Shown in pieces: positions 47,201 to 52,782 of a DNA stretch of 64,000 nucleotides. The translations under genes and the position numbers were made by a program. Under the pieces are notes generated by a model. The model saw only the letters and a program-made list of their open reading frames with translations, searched no databases and was not told the origin of the DNA. Each line of letters opens with the position of its first letter. Within the stretch, counting starts at the first letter, position 1. Origin of the DNA: Cheiracanthium punctorium (lineage: Eukaryota; Arthropoda; Arachnida; Araneae; Cheiracanthiidae); the NCBI GenBank assembly GCA_038373885.1, contig JAWZYV010000750.1:124001-188000 (forward strand), given 5' to 3'.

Positions 47201-48045
47201 TTTTTGATTAACATGCTAATAAAAAATTCAAAACTGTTTTGATATAATTCTTGCTTACTAGTGATGTAATTATTTTTTTAAATTTAGTAGACAACCTTTT
47301 TTCTCCAGCTTGACAAGTTATGTAGGAGTAGTACCGGCAGGGTACTTCCGCCCAGGATGGCGCCAGAATGATCAACAAATGAAATCATCGATAAGTAAAC
47401 AGCACCGGATACGGAATATAGTCCACACCGGTAATGACAAAATGCTGTAACCCGTTCTAAGAGGTATTCTTCCTTTTCGTGCTGTATAAGCATGGAAACG
47501 AATGAGGGATAACTGAATAATCGAAAAATAAAATGATAAAAGACAAATAGCTAGTACAAGTGCCCTATTCGTCGGAAATAAAGTGCAGACAAATTTTTCA
47601 AAACTTCTGGTTCTGCAAGTTCTGGGATTCATTGCCTGAAAAATTTAATATTATATCTTACATTTGAAATTTCGAACATTTTTCTAACACCTGGCACTAT
47701 TTGTATTAACCAGTGCACCGCTCTGCCTAAAAAAAAAAGTACCAGGGCTCTGCCTGGTCCGCCCAGGCCCCAACACCTGGTTAGTATTTAAATAAAATGA
47801 ATTGATGATGTATGACAAAGTTCTTACCTTTTAGGATTTGTCACTTGCCACGATTTTATCCAATCGGTATTAGTTAATTGAGAGAAAATATTTTTAAATC
47901 TGATCCCATCTTCTTTAACAAAACAAGATCTAAGTATTATTCGACCTTCTGTTTCGTCGGATTTATTTTCATTGATTAAAGTTCCCGGAAAGTGCTTCTG
48001 CAGTTCCGGTAATATCAATTCTCTAAATTCTTTGACTTTATCCAT
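21915..48045 (-). CDS. MULE-transposase-derived SWIM zinc-finger protein, six exons
   Basis: Exons on the minus strand are 48045-47828, 41006-40760, 37069-36781, 32617-32334, 28931-28746 and 23207-21915. All junctions are GT...AG with phases 2, 0, 1, 0, 0, giving about 838 residues with no internal stop. Residues 73-155 carry a W-F-C-H...N-A-N-C...N-H-S-H cluster like FAR1/FLYWCH DNA-binding fingers. Residues 252-408 are a Mutator-like (MULE) transposase core, with F-I-D-S-T in exon 4 and L-T-N-D-S-A-A-E in exon 5. Residues 564-577 form a SWIM finger, C-T-C-x8-C-K-H. An acidic region of imperfect repeats and a basic K/R tail follow. The start is the first ATG after an in-frame TGA upstream. 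The asparagine where the second catalytic aspartate is usual suggests loss of transposition chemistry. Role is probably nuclear DNA binding (inference); ZSWIM-type genes are the nearest named relatives. Confidence 0.85.
23343..24189. mobile_element. Tigger/pogo-like element, 847 bp
   Basis: Left end CAGTGAAACTTCTCTAATGG and inverted right end CAGTAAAACTTTTCTAAGGT, each flanked by TA, with GGCCACC just inside both. A minus-strand patch at 23417-23638 may be transposase residue but has no clear motif. Lies in intron 5 of the MULE/SWIM gene. Confidence 0.75.
24480..24656 (+). mobile_element. SINE-2 copy, left part
   Basis: ATAGCACCAGAAATCAGCACC and GGTCCCACAGAAGTCCAGCC follow the SINE-2 consensus seen at 57965-58189. 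It is cut by the hAT element that follows and resumes at 25348. Confidence 0.55.
24657..25347. mobile_element. hAT non-autonomous element inside SINE-2
   Basis: Starts CAGGGTTT and ends AAACCCTG. Flanking octamers AGAGGAGT (24649-24656) and AGAAGAGT (25348-25355) match at 7 of 8 positions. Subterminal TTTTAGCAAAATG/CATTTTGCTAAA motifs are inverted. No transposase frame. Confidence 0.8.
25348..25415 (+). mobile_element. SINE-2 copy, right part
   Basis: TTCACTCTCCCATGCATTGCC, TCAGCCGCTG and TGTGTTCTTATGG continue the SINE-2 sequence interrupted at 24656. Confidence 0.55.
25416..26670. other. Intron 5 sequence, no feature recognised
   Basis: No coding frame with family similarity. An inverted pair GATTCTAATTATAT/ATATAATTAGAATC lies at about 26438-26477, and a poly(G) run is at 26523. 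Confidence 0.4.
26680..27690 (-). repeat. Tandem copies of the 173-bp-related repeat family
   Basis: Shared blocks recur: AGCATTTATAG...CATTCAAAAGAATTC at 26948 and 27477 (and a variant at 27318), and GGAAATAA/CATTT.AAGTTCTTTTACAGGGTTT at 27095 and 27616, spaced about 520-530 bp. Read in reverse the block TTGACCGTAATGTATTGGAA equals 2850-2869, tying it to the first satellite. Short plus-strand frames are repeat translations. Confidence 0.65.
27775..27800. repeat. Long T homopolymer
   Basis: More than 25 consecutive T residues. Confidence 0.9.
27871..28324. mobile_element. Long-armed foldback element
   Basis: The left arm at about 27871-28073 and right arm at about 28156-28324 are inverted copies. 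Matching landmarks are AATCTTTAAATGT.CAGATTT, GTTCAACAG.AGTATGATGT, TTAAAATAAGAATAAAG and AATGTTAGAAAAAGTGT. The arms are about 170-200 bp around an 80-bp centre, with a 35-bp extra segment in the left arm. No coding sequence. Confidence 0.7.
28400..28640 (+). mobile_element. SINE-3 copy (tRNA-derived)
   Basis: A B-box-like AGGGTTTGATCTTGG follows a tRNA-like head. The body CTGGGCAAGGTTGATTCA, CCCTTGAGTTGGTCAATAAAATGAG and AAGATTG..TGGGACTAAATACTGG matches, in reverse, the copy at 59600-59800. It lies about 100 bp downstream of exon 5 (minus sense), in intron 5. Confidence 0.6.
28746..28931 (-). CDS. MULE/SWIM gene exon 5 (transposase core, second acidic site)
   Basis: Acceptor TTTTTCAG precedes 28931; the donor GTAAGT follows 28746. 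Exactly 62 codons. It encodes H-P-E-I-F-L-T-N-D-S-A-A-E-K, then Y-Q-F-H-I-x-E-Q-Q-W-x-W, matching the MULE segment T-D-D-S-x2-E...C-x-F-H-x3-Q-x2-W. The conserved first D of the pair is N here. Confidence 0.85.
29733..29906. mobile_element. Short MITE with CAGGGCTC termini
   Basis: CAGGGCTCGGTGCAAGTCAC and the inverted right end CAGGGCTCAGTGCAAGTTAC. The centre carries ACTAGTA repeats. 174 bp. No convincing target duplication, but the termini are hAT-like. Confidence 0.6.
29919..30010. mobile_element. Single Tigger-like terminus
   Basis: TACAGTGAAACCCCGATCTATC resembles the ends of the intact Tigger-like MITEs in this window. The opposite end is missing. Confidence 0.4.
30233..30767 (+). mobile_element. 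Probable solo LTR
   Basis: GC-richer block starting TGTTGGAGTGGTAG and ending near TTATTTCAGCA. It has a TTTTATAA box at about 30400 and AATAAA at 30722. No coding part is attached and the target duplication is unclear. Small frames inside are not real. Confidence 0.4.
31180..32012. mobile_element. hAT element, left end missing
   Basis: Homologous over about 750 bp to the complete element at 42540-43573, including TGCGAATCGGTCAGTGATG and the right terminus CCCACGAGCCGCCACTG. The left terminus is replaced by an A-run at 31192-31230. Confidence 0.7.
32045..32165. mobile_element. Single pogo/Tigger-like terminus
   Basis: The right end is GGGGGGATTACTGTA, with subterminal TATAACG/GTTATA motifs (AACACGTGTTATACGAGG, GCGTTATAAGAG). 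No matching left end. Confidence 0.4.
32334..32617 (-). CDS. MULE/SWIM gene exon 4 (transposase core, first Asp)
   Basis: Acceptor TCTTTTAG precedes 32617; the donor GTAAGA follows 32334. It encodes V-I-F-I-D-S-T-C-S, the strand carrying the first catalytic aspartate of MULE transposases, followed by the usual P-L-A-V-L-I-H-S and the A-F-Q-L-L-K helix. Confidence 0.85.
32774..33536 (+). mobile_element. Tigger/pogo element remnant, 763 bp
   Basis: Left end CAGTAAAGCACCATTTATA and inverted right end CAGTAAAGCACCATTTATAC, each flanked by TA. Inside, 33047-33150 on the plus strand reads V-N-C-I-E-K-F-R-T-Y-F, like the C-terminal helix of Tigger-type transposases. It is therefore a deletion derivative of an autonomous element. 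Lies in intron 3. Confidence 0.8.
34015..34090. repeat. Diverged copy of a dispersed repeat
   Basis: ATTTTATGTGTGCTTTTTAAACAAAG and TTAACACCAGTATTATGAGTG match 52855-52925 and, inverted, 48645-48710 in the palindrome arms. Confidence 0.5.
34433..34520. mobile_element. Single Tigger-like terminus
   Basis: TACGGTGAAACTTCTGAAGAATGACC with ATGACCGTTATATGAGG inside. No right end was found; a second unrelated terminus-like TAATACCTCGACTTAC lies at 35170. Confidence 0.4.
34521..35610. other. AT-rich intron 3 sequence, no gene
   Basis: No coding similarity or paired termini recognised. Confidence 0.4.
35620..35790 (-). mobile_element. SINE-1 copy
   Basis: TATCTGCCTAGGGAGAGGTG, AGATTTTTTAAAGGGTTTTAA, GCTGGAGAAAACCACCCAAAA and GTGTGGTAGGCCAGAAC follow the SINE-1 tail and head. 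Confidence 0.65.
36227..36699. mobile_element. Tigger/pogo-like MITE, 473 bp
   Basis: CAGTAGAGTCTCGCTTATCC and the inverted right end CAGTAGAGTCTTGCTTATCT, each flanked by TA, with TATCCGAC motifs near both ends. Lies in intron 3, about 80 bp from exon 3. Confidence 0.85.
36781..37069 (-). CDS. MULE/SWIM gene exon 3
   Basis: Acceptor TGATTTAG precedes 37069; the donor GTAAAA follows 36781. It encodes a helical segment beginning V-K-E-Q-Y-F-G-Y-F and containing N-P-T-R-R-Q-V-R-Y-L-Y-E-I-W, the region between the DNA-binding part and the transposase core. Leaves one base (G) for exon 4. Confidence 0.75.
37881..38579 (+). mobile_element. piggyBac non-autonomous element
   Basis: Flanked exactly by TTAA (37877-37880 and 38580-38583). 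Termini are CCCTCTGGCTGATC and inverted CCCTCTGACTGCTC. From 38161 a decayed frame begins M-A-G-R-N-R-S-A-I-D-R-V, followed by an Asp/Ser-rich stretch (F-D-S-D-S-D-F-L-D at 38239-38266), the usual acidic N-terminus of piggyBac transposases. The rest is deleted. Lies in intron 2. Confidence 0.85.
38584..39870. other. Intron 2 sequence, mostly unassigned
   Basis: No gene. At 39380-39435 a CCTAGCCACTCCCCTTGATCC...GCAACTGG patch resembles the terminus of the GTGGCGGATC hAT family. A tandem pair of TTGTTCTATTCCTATAACTA occurs at 39450-39495. Confidence 0.4.
39873..40079. mobile_element. hAT MITE with perfect TSD
   Basis: The 8-bp TGTTTATT is present on both sides (39865-39872 and 40080-40087). 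It is an inverted-orientation homologue of 817-999. 207 bp, non-coding. Confidence 0.85.
40375..40590. repeat. Minisatellite, about 36-bp unit
   Basis: Four to five units of AAGGGCCATTTTAATTAACTG plus TAATTTTGTG. A related array lies at 44515-44655. It abuts exon 2 but is outside it. Confidence 0.65.
40760..41006 (-). CDS. MULE/SWIM gene exon 2 (zinc-cluster domain)
   Basis: Acceptor TATTTCAG precedes 41006; the donor GTGAGA follows 40760. It encodes the F-C-H, N-C and H-S-H zinc ligands in FAR1/FLYWCH-like spacing and a conserved K-x2-N-T-x-K-N-D motif. Ends in phase 0. Confidence 0.8.
41010..42420. other. Intron 1 sequence, very AT-rich, no feature
   Basis: No paired termini or coding similarity. 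A poly(G) run at 42429-42440 marks the next repeat block. Confidence 0.45.
42540..43573. mobile_element. hAT non-autonomous element with perfect TSD, 1,034 bp
   Basis: CAGAATGC occurs immediately before (42532-42539) and after (43574-43581). Termini are CAATGGCGGCCCGTGG and inverted CAGTGGCGGCTCGTGG. It is inserted in a GGCGGC-rich repeat whose halves are visible at 42440-42530 and 43600-43650. No intact transposase. Confidence 0.9.
43745..43930 (+). mobile_element. SINE-1, most complete copy
   Basis: The head AACATGGTTGACGGCTGAAG and CCACGTTCCGG has tRNA-like A- and B-box flavour. The tail runs TTTTGGTCGGTTTCATCCAG, CTCCTTAAAAAGTCATCC and AATCAAGCCCC, ending at a C-run. Confidence 0.65.
44515..44655. 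repeat. Minisatellite related to 40375-40590
   Basis: Units of GGGCCGTTTTATT plus CGTATTTCTGTGA recur about every 36-40 bp. Confidence 0.6.
44770..45062. repeat. GC-rich repeat with GGGCGCTGCGCCCT foldback
   Basis: GGGCGCTGCGCCCT at about 44783 and GGGCGCAGCGCCCT at about 45029, with GGGCGGCA/GGGCGGGA motifs between. Probably a short DNA transposon; the ends are not resolved. Confidence 0.45.
45063..45540. other. Unassigned; small unrecognised frame
   Basis: A plus-strand frame at 45098-45364 (88 codons, Lys/Glu-rich then hydrophobic) has no motif I recognise. It may be an upstream part of the piggyBac remnant that follows. Confidence 0.3.
45545..47030 (+). pseudogene. piggyBac-type transposase pseudogene
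   Basis: Remnant of a DDD transposase that cuts and pastes at TTAA. Segments in order: S-P-I-Q-I-F-Q-K-F-I and L-L-L-F-S-G-Y-H-Q-V-P-G-E (about 45630-45800); an internal deletion; then S-I-D-E-S-M-V-P-Y-Y-G (first catalytic Asp, about 45818-45845), K-P-I-R-F-G-Y-K-I-W, F-D-T-F-F-T-S-H-K-L (second Asp, about 46037-46066), T-I-R-E-F-R-T-G-R-C-P, a G-V-V-D-L-L-D-R-L segment (third Asp, about 46405-46430) and S-Y-R-P-M-F-R-S-K-K. C-terminal coding similarity at about 46805-46990 follows a nested MITE. Many frameshifts and stops. Lies in intron 1 of the MULE/SWIM gene, opposite strand. Confidence 0.85.
46630..46796. mobile_element. GC-rich hAT-like MITE inside the piggyBac pseudogene
   Basis: CAGAGACGGCCCGAGGGG and the inverted right end CAGGGCCGGCCCAAGGGG. 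Near-matching octamers CTGCCATC/CTGTCATT flank it. It splits the C-terminal part of the transposase frame. Confidence 0.75.
47040..47820. other. Intron 1 sequence between piggyBac remnant and exon 1
   Basis: No gene. Imperfect GC-rich patches at 47320-47360 and 47700-47790 share GTAC...CAGGG and CCGCCCAGG, possibly two ends of one small element. Confidence 0.35.
47828..48045 (-). CDS. MULE/SWIM gene exon 1
   Basis: Start ATG at 48045-48043, with G at +4. 72 codons plus 2 nt, ending AAAAG before the donor GTAAGA. It encodes a Lys/Glu-rich N-terminus ending W-Q-V-T-N-P-K. The two leftover bases AG join exon 2's first A to make an arginine codon that continues the family-typical R-V-I-F-R-K-M-W. 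Confidence 0.8.
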
Positions 48046-48160
48046 AAGCACAACGAAAATAAACGCGCGAAATAATTGTTTTTGTTTGGGTGCGCAAGCT
48101 CAAGATCATGGCGGATCAGTGTTGCCAAACAAATTTTCACAAATCAACAAGTTGGGTTTC
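48046..48160 (-). promoter_or_regulatory. Upstream region of the MULE/SWIM gene
   Basis: About 115 bp between the start codon and the edge of the palindrome. It contains an in-frame TGA upstream of the ATG and a small CpG-bearing patch (TTCGCGCGTTT). No clear TATA box. The 5' UTR and promoter must lie here or inside the palindrome arm (inference). Confidence 0.35.
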
Positions 48161-48724
48161 CGGAGTGTAACACCATGGCTGACTGGGATCTTCCCTTCCC
48201 CGGCTATCCAGAAGAAACCGAGAACAATAGGAAACCCCGTATAAGCGGTAGTTCGCATTCCTTCCGCTGTGGCGTAGTTATATGTCCTGAACAGAGCGAT
48301 TTAAAGGACCAGTCCATATGATTAAAAAGGCATTAAAACTGTCAAAAATGCTTGATTAAAATTTTTTTTGTTTTTTTGTTTAAACAGGATGTATCTTTAT
48401 CTATAAATATTTTGAAACGTTTCTTCATCCATGCACATATTGAAACAAAATTTAAGAAATTGTTAGTTGGTTAATGCTTTTAGGAGCTTCTTCGGCATGT
48501 AATAAATTAATAATAAATAAATATATTAATTTATGTTTTATTTAAATCTTCAGAAGACTGTAATACTTTTTAAAGACTTGTTTTTCGGAACTCCTACATA
48601 TTTTAATATATTAATACAGCATTCTCCCTATACGTAAAAAACACTCAAAATACTGGGGTTAAACGATAAAATAAATAAAAACTTTGTGAAAAAAACACAC
48701 ATAAAATGTAACTTATAATAGTTA

Positions 48725-48790
48725 CGATCGTTTCGACCAAAAAATTCTTTCGGTCTGCATCAGAAAAAGTCCGAGACGCAGGGGCGTAGC
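48725..48790 (-). repeat. CTGATGC...CGAAAC foldback motif, copy 1
   Basis: On the minus strand CTGATGCAGACC, a short loop, GGTCGAAACGATCG. It faces copy 2 across the MITE at 48779-48934. Both are followed outward by TAAGTTACATTTTATGTGTG. Confidence 0.5.
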
Positions 48791-48934
48791 CAGAGGGGGC
48801 TGCTGCCCCCCGCCCCGAAATGGGACAATTTACTTAGCTTACAATTTGATATTTAGCTTACAATGAACTTTAGCTTTTTAGCTTTAAATTTAATACCCAG
48901 CCCACCCCGAAATAAAATCCTCGCTACGCCACTG
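48779..48934. mobile_element. hAT-like MITE, GTGGCGTAGC family (left arm, first)
   Basis: Starts CAGGGGCGTAGCC and ends GCTACGCCACTG. Near-matching CCGAGACG/GCGAGACG flank it. The counterpart in the right arm is 52631-52782. Confidence 0.75.
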
Positions 48935-48952
48935 CGCGAGACGAACGTCTTT

Positions 48953-49000
48953 GTCTGATGAAGACCGAAAGAATTTTTTGGTCGAAACGATGGTAACGTA
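48953..49000 (+). repeat. CTGATGA...GAAAC foldback motif, copy 2
   Basis: CTGATGA at 48955-48961, stem GACC/GGTC (48963-48966 with 48980-48983) and GAAA at 48984-48987. The arrangement recalls the conserved core of a hammerhead ribozyme, but a third stem with cleavage triplet is not evident and one A is unpaired at the stem. Confidence 0.35.
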
Positions 49001-49088
49001 TTATAAGTTACATTTTATGTGTGTTTTTTTCACAAAGTTTTTATTTATTTTATTCTGCCTATACTTCCGTGTATACGTATGTTCGTGT

Positions 49089-49260
49089 CAGTGGCGTAGC
49101 CAAGGGGGCATAGGGGGTCACCAACCCCCCTCCGATGAGGAATTTTTTGCCATACAAATGCATATTCTTCGCTCCCTTATCACGTACACTTATACACAAA
49201 TGTGAGTTGCAGTAGTCGTACCCCCCCCCCCTCCATGAAAAAATTCTGGCTATGCAACTG
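49089..49260. mobile_element. hAT-like MITE, GTGGCGTAGC family (left arm, second)
   Basis: CAGTGGCGTAGCC to GGCTATGCAACTG, flanked by GTTCGTGT/GTTCGTAT. The counterpart in the right arm is 52330-52499. Confidence 0.8.
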
Positions 49261-49374
49261 GTTCGTATTAATAGGTTTTGGTTTATTTATTGAGGTTGGG
49301 ACGCCCGACCAGGGTAGAAAATTTCTAGAGGCGGTATAACGCCTATGGTTAACTTATTTTAAAAAGATTAAAAT

Positions 49375-49475
49375 ATCATGGAGTTTTGGGCGGTTTTCTC
49401 CAGATGAAACATGAATATGCCTTAGAACCCCCTTAAAAAGTCCTCCGACCAAGCCCTCCACCCTTCTGCTTAGGT
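49375..49475 (+). mobile_element. SINE-1 tail (left arm)
   Basis: GAGTTTTGGGCGGTTTTCTCC, CTTAGAACCCCCTTAAAAAG and CCTCCGACCAAGCCC; the mirror copy is at 51775-51895. Confidence 0.65.
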
Positions 49476-49571
49476 GTATTATTAAAAAAAAAGAGGAACA
49501 TTCTCTATGCAAATTATTCAGGAGTTAAGTTAAATTGTTTAAAATTACTCTAACAGATTAAAATAATAATA

Positions 49572-50307
49572 CCGTAATTTCCGGCTTATAACCCGCAGCG
49601 ATAGATAATCCGCAGGCGCCTTTTTTCAAGTAGAAAAAAATATTTCTTTAGATAATCCGCAGTGGTAGATTATCCGCGGATAGTATGGCGATGCTTTGAC
49701 TGAAATTGGTAATTATTTTTTATGTATAGTAAAACCACGGTATTAATATTAGAATCGGCTTACTGTAAAATATTTCCTACTAAAAATCTATTATTATGAA
49801 TGAGAACTATCAAACATACTTTGACGGTCATTTTTCGATTTAAATCACAATTGATACACAATTTTTAAGCTAGGCATTCTACCTGTAAGCCCTAAGAACT
49901 GTATTATAAAATTAATCAAAATAAGAAAGCGAACATTTCTTTCGGAACAAACAAAACAAAATGTATGGTAGAATGCAGAATACTTATCGCATATTTTGTA
50001 ACATCGTAATTATTACCCTCAAAGGTCCCTGTTTTTTCCCCATCTTCAAGAAATCTACTGAACGACTGCAGTGGCATCTAGTGTCATGTAATTGATTAAC
50101 TGACTTAAATCTTTTTCGGGGTCTAAATATACTGGAAAGAAAGAAATGAACTTTTATTTTATTTTTATAAATAAAGTTTTTTATTGCAAAATCTGAAGGC
50201 TTTAGGAAAAATTTCAGTAGATAGTACGCAGCGATGCATAATACGCACTGGATAATTTTTCATCTTTTTTAGTAGATAATCCGCGGATTATAAGCCGGAA
50301 ATTACGG
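49572..50307. mobile_element. TA-flanked MITE with perfect 20-bp TIRs
   Basis: CCGTAATTTCCGGCTTATAA is exactly inverted at the other end, each side flanked by TA. GATAATCCGC motifs repeat inside both ends. Non-coding, 736 bp. The right palindrome arm has the corresponding empty site near 51690. Class is probably Tc1/mariner-pogo (TA target). Confidence 0.9.
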
Positions 50308-50394
50308 TAAATAAAAATATGAAATTTTTCTGGAGGATGGGCTCAGTTATCTAAACAAATTATACTGCAATAAATAAATAAGTAAGTAAATAAG

Positions 50395-50530
50395 ACACTG
50401 AACATGGTAGATGGTGGAAGCGTTACGGTCCCCCGTTCGGGCCTACCGCGCGGCTGTCGATTTAACGGTCTGTAGTTTTGTTCGGTTTCCTATAGATAGA
50501 ATTTGAATACTCGTTATTCATAAGGGATGT
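50395..50530 (+). mobile_element. SINE-1 head (left arm)
   Basis: CACTGAACATGGTAGATGGTG, CGTTCGGGCCTACCGCG and GTTCGGTTTCCTATAGATAG. CGTTCGGGCCT is B-box-like. The mirror copy is at 51440-51590. Confidence 0.65.
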
Positions 50531-50540
50531 TCGCAGTGGC

Positions 50541-51280
50541 AGAATAATTAAATTTCACACTTACCAAAATAAACTTTATGATGAAGAAGTCGATGGTAAG
50601 GAGGGAAAACAGAGGACAAACTAGCAGAAGTCGCTGAAAAAACAAAGTGACTATTCTTTCATGCAGATGTGCAGCAATGGACATGGAAAGGATCCACTGT
50701 TTTCAGATTTCCAATTGGTCGCTGACCTAAACATGTGTCCAACACATGTATCCCCAGGGATGTGTCTATCCAGTTTGAAGACAAAGAACGGGATTTATCC
50801 CCGCAAACTTAAATTATCTGTTCTGGGACATGTGAGAATTTGAAGCAGAGTTTTTTCATTTGAGTCAGTGGCGCACACCAGGAGGGGGTCCGGCCCCCCT
50901 CCAAATACCATTTACAAATTGTTATTTATAATAAGATTTACCGTAAATCAAACTTTAAAGTAAGAATGCCCCCCCCTTCCCAGTAGCTGAACCCCTACCA
51001 TTAGAAAGCCATTGCTACATCCGTAGTAATAATGTTAAATGCAAATCATCAAAGAATTGACGAAATAAAAGTGCTGCATTGGAAACATTTATTACGTAAT
51101 TTCAATAACAAAGAATTATTTAAAAAAAATTACAAAGGTTTCATTTAAACTTGAAATGAAAACATGAATTCATTTTGCTTATTGGTAACAGTTCCACCAT
51201 CTACTATGTTCAGTGTCTTGTTTACTTTATATTTATTTATTTAATTATATATTATTATTATTATTTATTTATTTATATAC

Positions 51281-51326
<46 letters not shown>

Positions 51327-51429
51327 ATTAAAAAATGTCATTTTAATCTCTTTAAAATAAATAAGTCAATGATAGGGGTTTTGCCGCCCGCAAAAATTTT
51401 CTGCACGGGGCGAGCGCCCCATCCGCCCA
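50541..51429. other. Palindrome centre (spacer)
   Basis: Unique to the centre, about 0.9 kb. It holds a decayed CAGTGGCGCACACCAGG MITE at about 50868-51010, a further SINE-1 head end at about 51190-51220, and a (TA)n microsatellite at about 51281-51322. No gene. Confidence 0.6.
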
Positions 51430-51439
51430 ACCTACGCTA

Positions 51440-51590
51440 CGCCACTGCGAACATCCGGTAGGAATAACGTGTATTCAAATTCTATCTGTAGGAAACCGAA
51501 CAAAACTGCAGATCGTTAGATCGACAGCCGCGCGGTAGGCCCGAACGTGGGACCCTAACGCTTCCACCATCTACCATGTTCAGTGTCTTA
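51440..51590 (-). mobile_element. SINE-1 head (right arm)
   Basis: GATCGACAGCCGCGCGGTAGG, CCCGAACGTGGGACC and ACCATGTTCAGTG; mirror of 50395-50530. Confidence 0.65.
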
Positions 51591-51774
51591 TTTACTTATG
51601 TATTTAATTAATTATTTATTGCAGTATGATTTGTTTAGATAACTGAGCCCATCCTCCAGAAAAATTTCATATTTTTATTTATTATTTTTGTTAATCTGTT
51701 TAAAGTAATTTTAAACAATTTAACTTAGTTCCTGAATAATTTGCACAGAGAATTTTCCTCTTTTCTTTTTAATA

Positions 51775-51895
51775 ATACACCTAAGCAGAAGGGTGGAGGG
51801 CTTGGTCGGAGGACATTTTATGGGGTTCTAAGGCATATTCATGTTTCACCTGGAGAAAACCGCCCAAAACTCCATGACATTTTAATCTTCTTAAA
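51775..51895 (-). mobile_element. SINE-1 tail (right arm)
   Basis: Mirror of 49375-49475: GGGCTTGGTCGGAGGAC and TGGAGAAAACCGCCCAAAAC. Confidence 0.65.
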
Positions 51896-52329
51896 ATAAT
51901 TTAACCATAGGCGTTAGACCGCCTCTAGAAATTTTCTGCCTGGGTCGGGTGCCCCCCCCTTACGCCACGCCACTGTGAACATCCCCCACTAATCTGAAAT
52001 TTTGTTTCTGATTGAAATGTAAACGCATCCTTTCACAAATCTTTGAAAAGCGAAAGTACTACAAAATTAGTTTTTCTTTTAAATATTTCAAAATGAAAAT
52101 TGGCCTAAAAATTGGATTATTTCTTATCTTAAAAATTCTCCGACGAATGAATAAGGAGTCCCCGAAAGGGGAGGGTCACTGGCTCCCTGACAGGGGGCAC
52201 GTGCACCCCCCCCCCTGTGGATCCCCTGCTGGCGCCTATTTTGATTATTAGAATAATTCGTTAAAGCACAAAAAGATTAAAATTTATCCTTGCCATGGGT
52301 ATACTAAACCAAAACCTAATAATACGAAC

Positions 52330-52499
52330 CAGTGGCGTAGCGAAAATTTTTTCTTGGGGGGGGGGGGTTACGACTACTGCAACTCACATTTGTGTATAAG
52401 TGTGTGTGATAAGGGAGCGAAGCATATGCATTTTGTATGGCAAAAAATTTCTCATCGGAGGGGGGGTGACCCCCTATGCCCCCCTTGGCTACGACACTG
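52330..52499. mobile_element. hAT MITE with perfect TSD (right arm)
   Basis: ATACGAAC occurs exactly before (52322-52329) and after (52500-52507). Starts CAGTGGCGTAGC and ends GCTACGACACTG. Mirror of 49089-49260. Confidence 0.85.
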
Positions 52500-52630
52500 A
52501 TACGAACATACGTATACGTATTGCAAAATAAAAACTTTGTGAAAAAAACACACATAAAATGTAACTTCGTTACGATTGTTTCGACCGAAAATCCTTTCAG
52601 TCTTCATCAGAGAAAGACCTTCGTCTCGCG

Positions 52631-52782
52631 CAGTGGCGTAGCCAGGATTTCATTTCGGGGTGGGCTGGGTATCAAATTTAAAGCTAAAGTTCAATTGCAA
52701 GCTAAATATCAAATTGTAAGCTAAGTAAATTGTCCCATTTCGGGGCGGGGGGTAGCAGCCCCCCCCTCTGGCTACGCCCCTG
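52631..52782. mobile_element. hAT-like MITE (right arm)
   Basis: CAGTGGCGTAGCC to GGCTACGCCCCTG; mirror of 48779-48934. Flanked outward by CTGATGA/C...GAAAC motifs at 52575-52615 (minus) and 52795-52835 (plus). Confidence 0.75.

Larger units (their letters stand above)
48160..50540 (+). repeat. Left arm of a large inverted repeat
   Basis: Pairs with 51430-53390 read in reverse. Ordered landmarks are shared in both arms: ATGGCTGACTGG near 48175; GGCGTAGTTATATGTCCTGA; TATCTTTATCTATAAATATTT; the MITEs at 48779 and 49089; GCTTAGGTGTATTATTAA; ATCTAAACAAATTATACTGCA; and the SINE-1 head. The arm is about 1.65 kb without the MITE at 49572-50307. Confidence 0.9.

Noticed and set aside
48076..48321. 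Small plus-strand frame starting M-A-D-W-D, divergent from the SWIM gene
   Set aside because: The inverted copy near 53240-53400 has an 11-bp length difference that shifts the frame, so the reading frame is not conserved.
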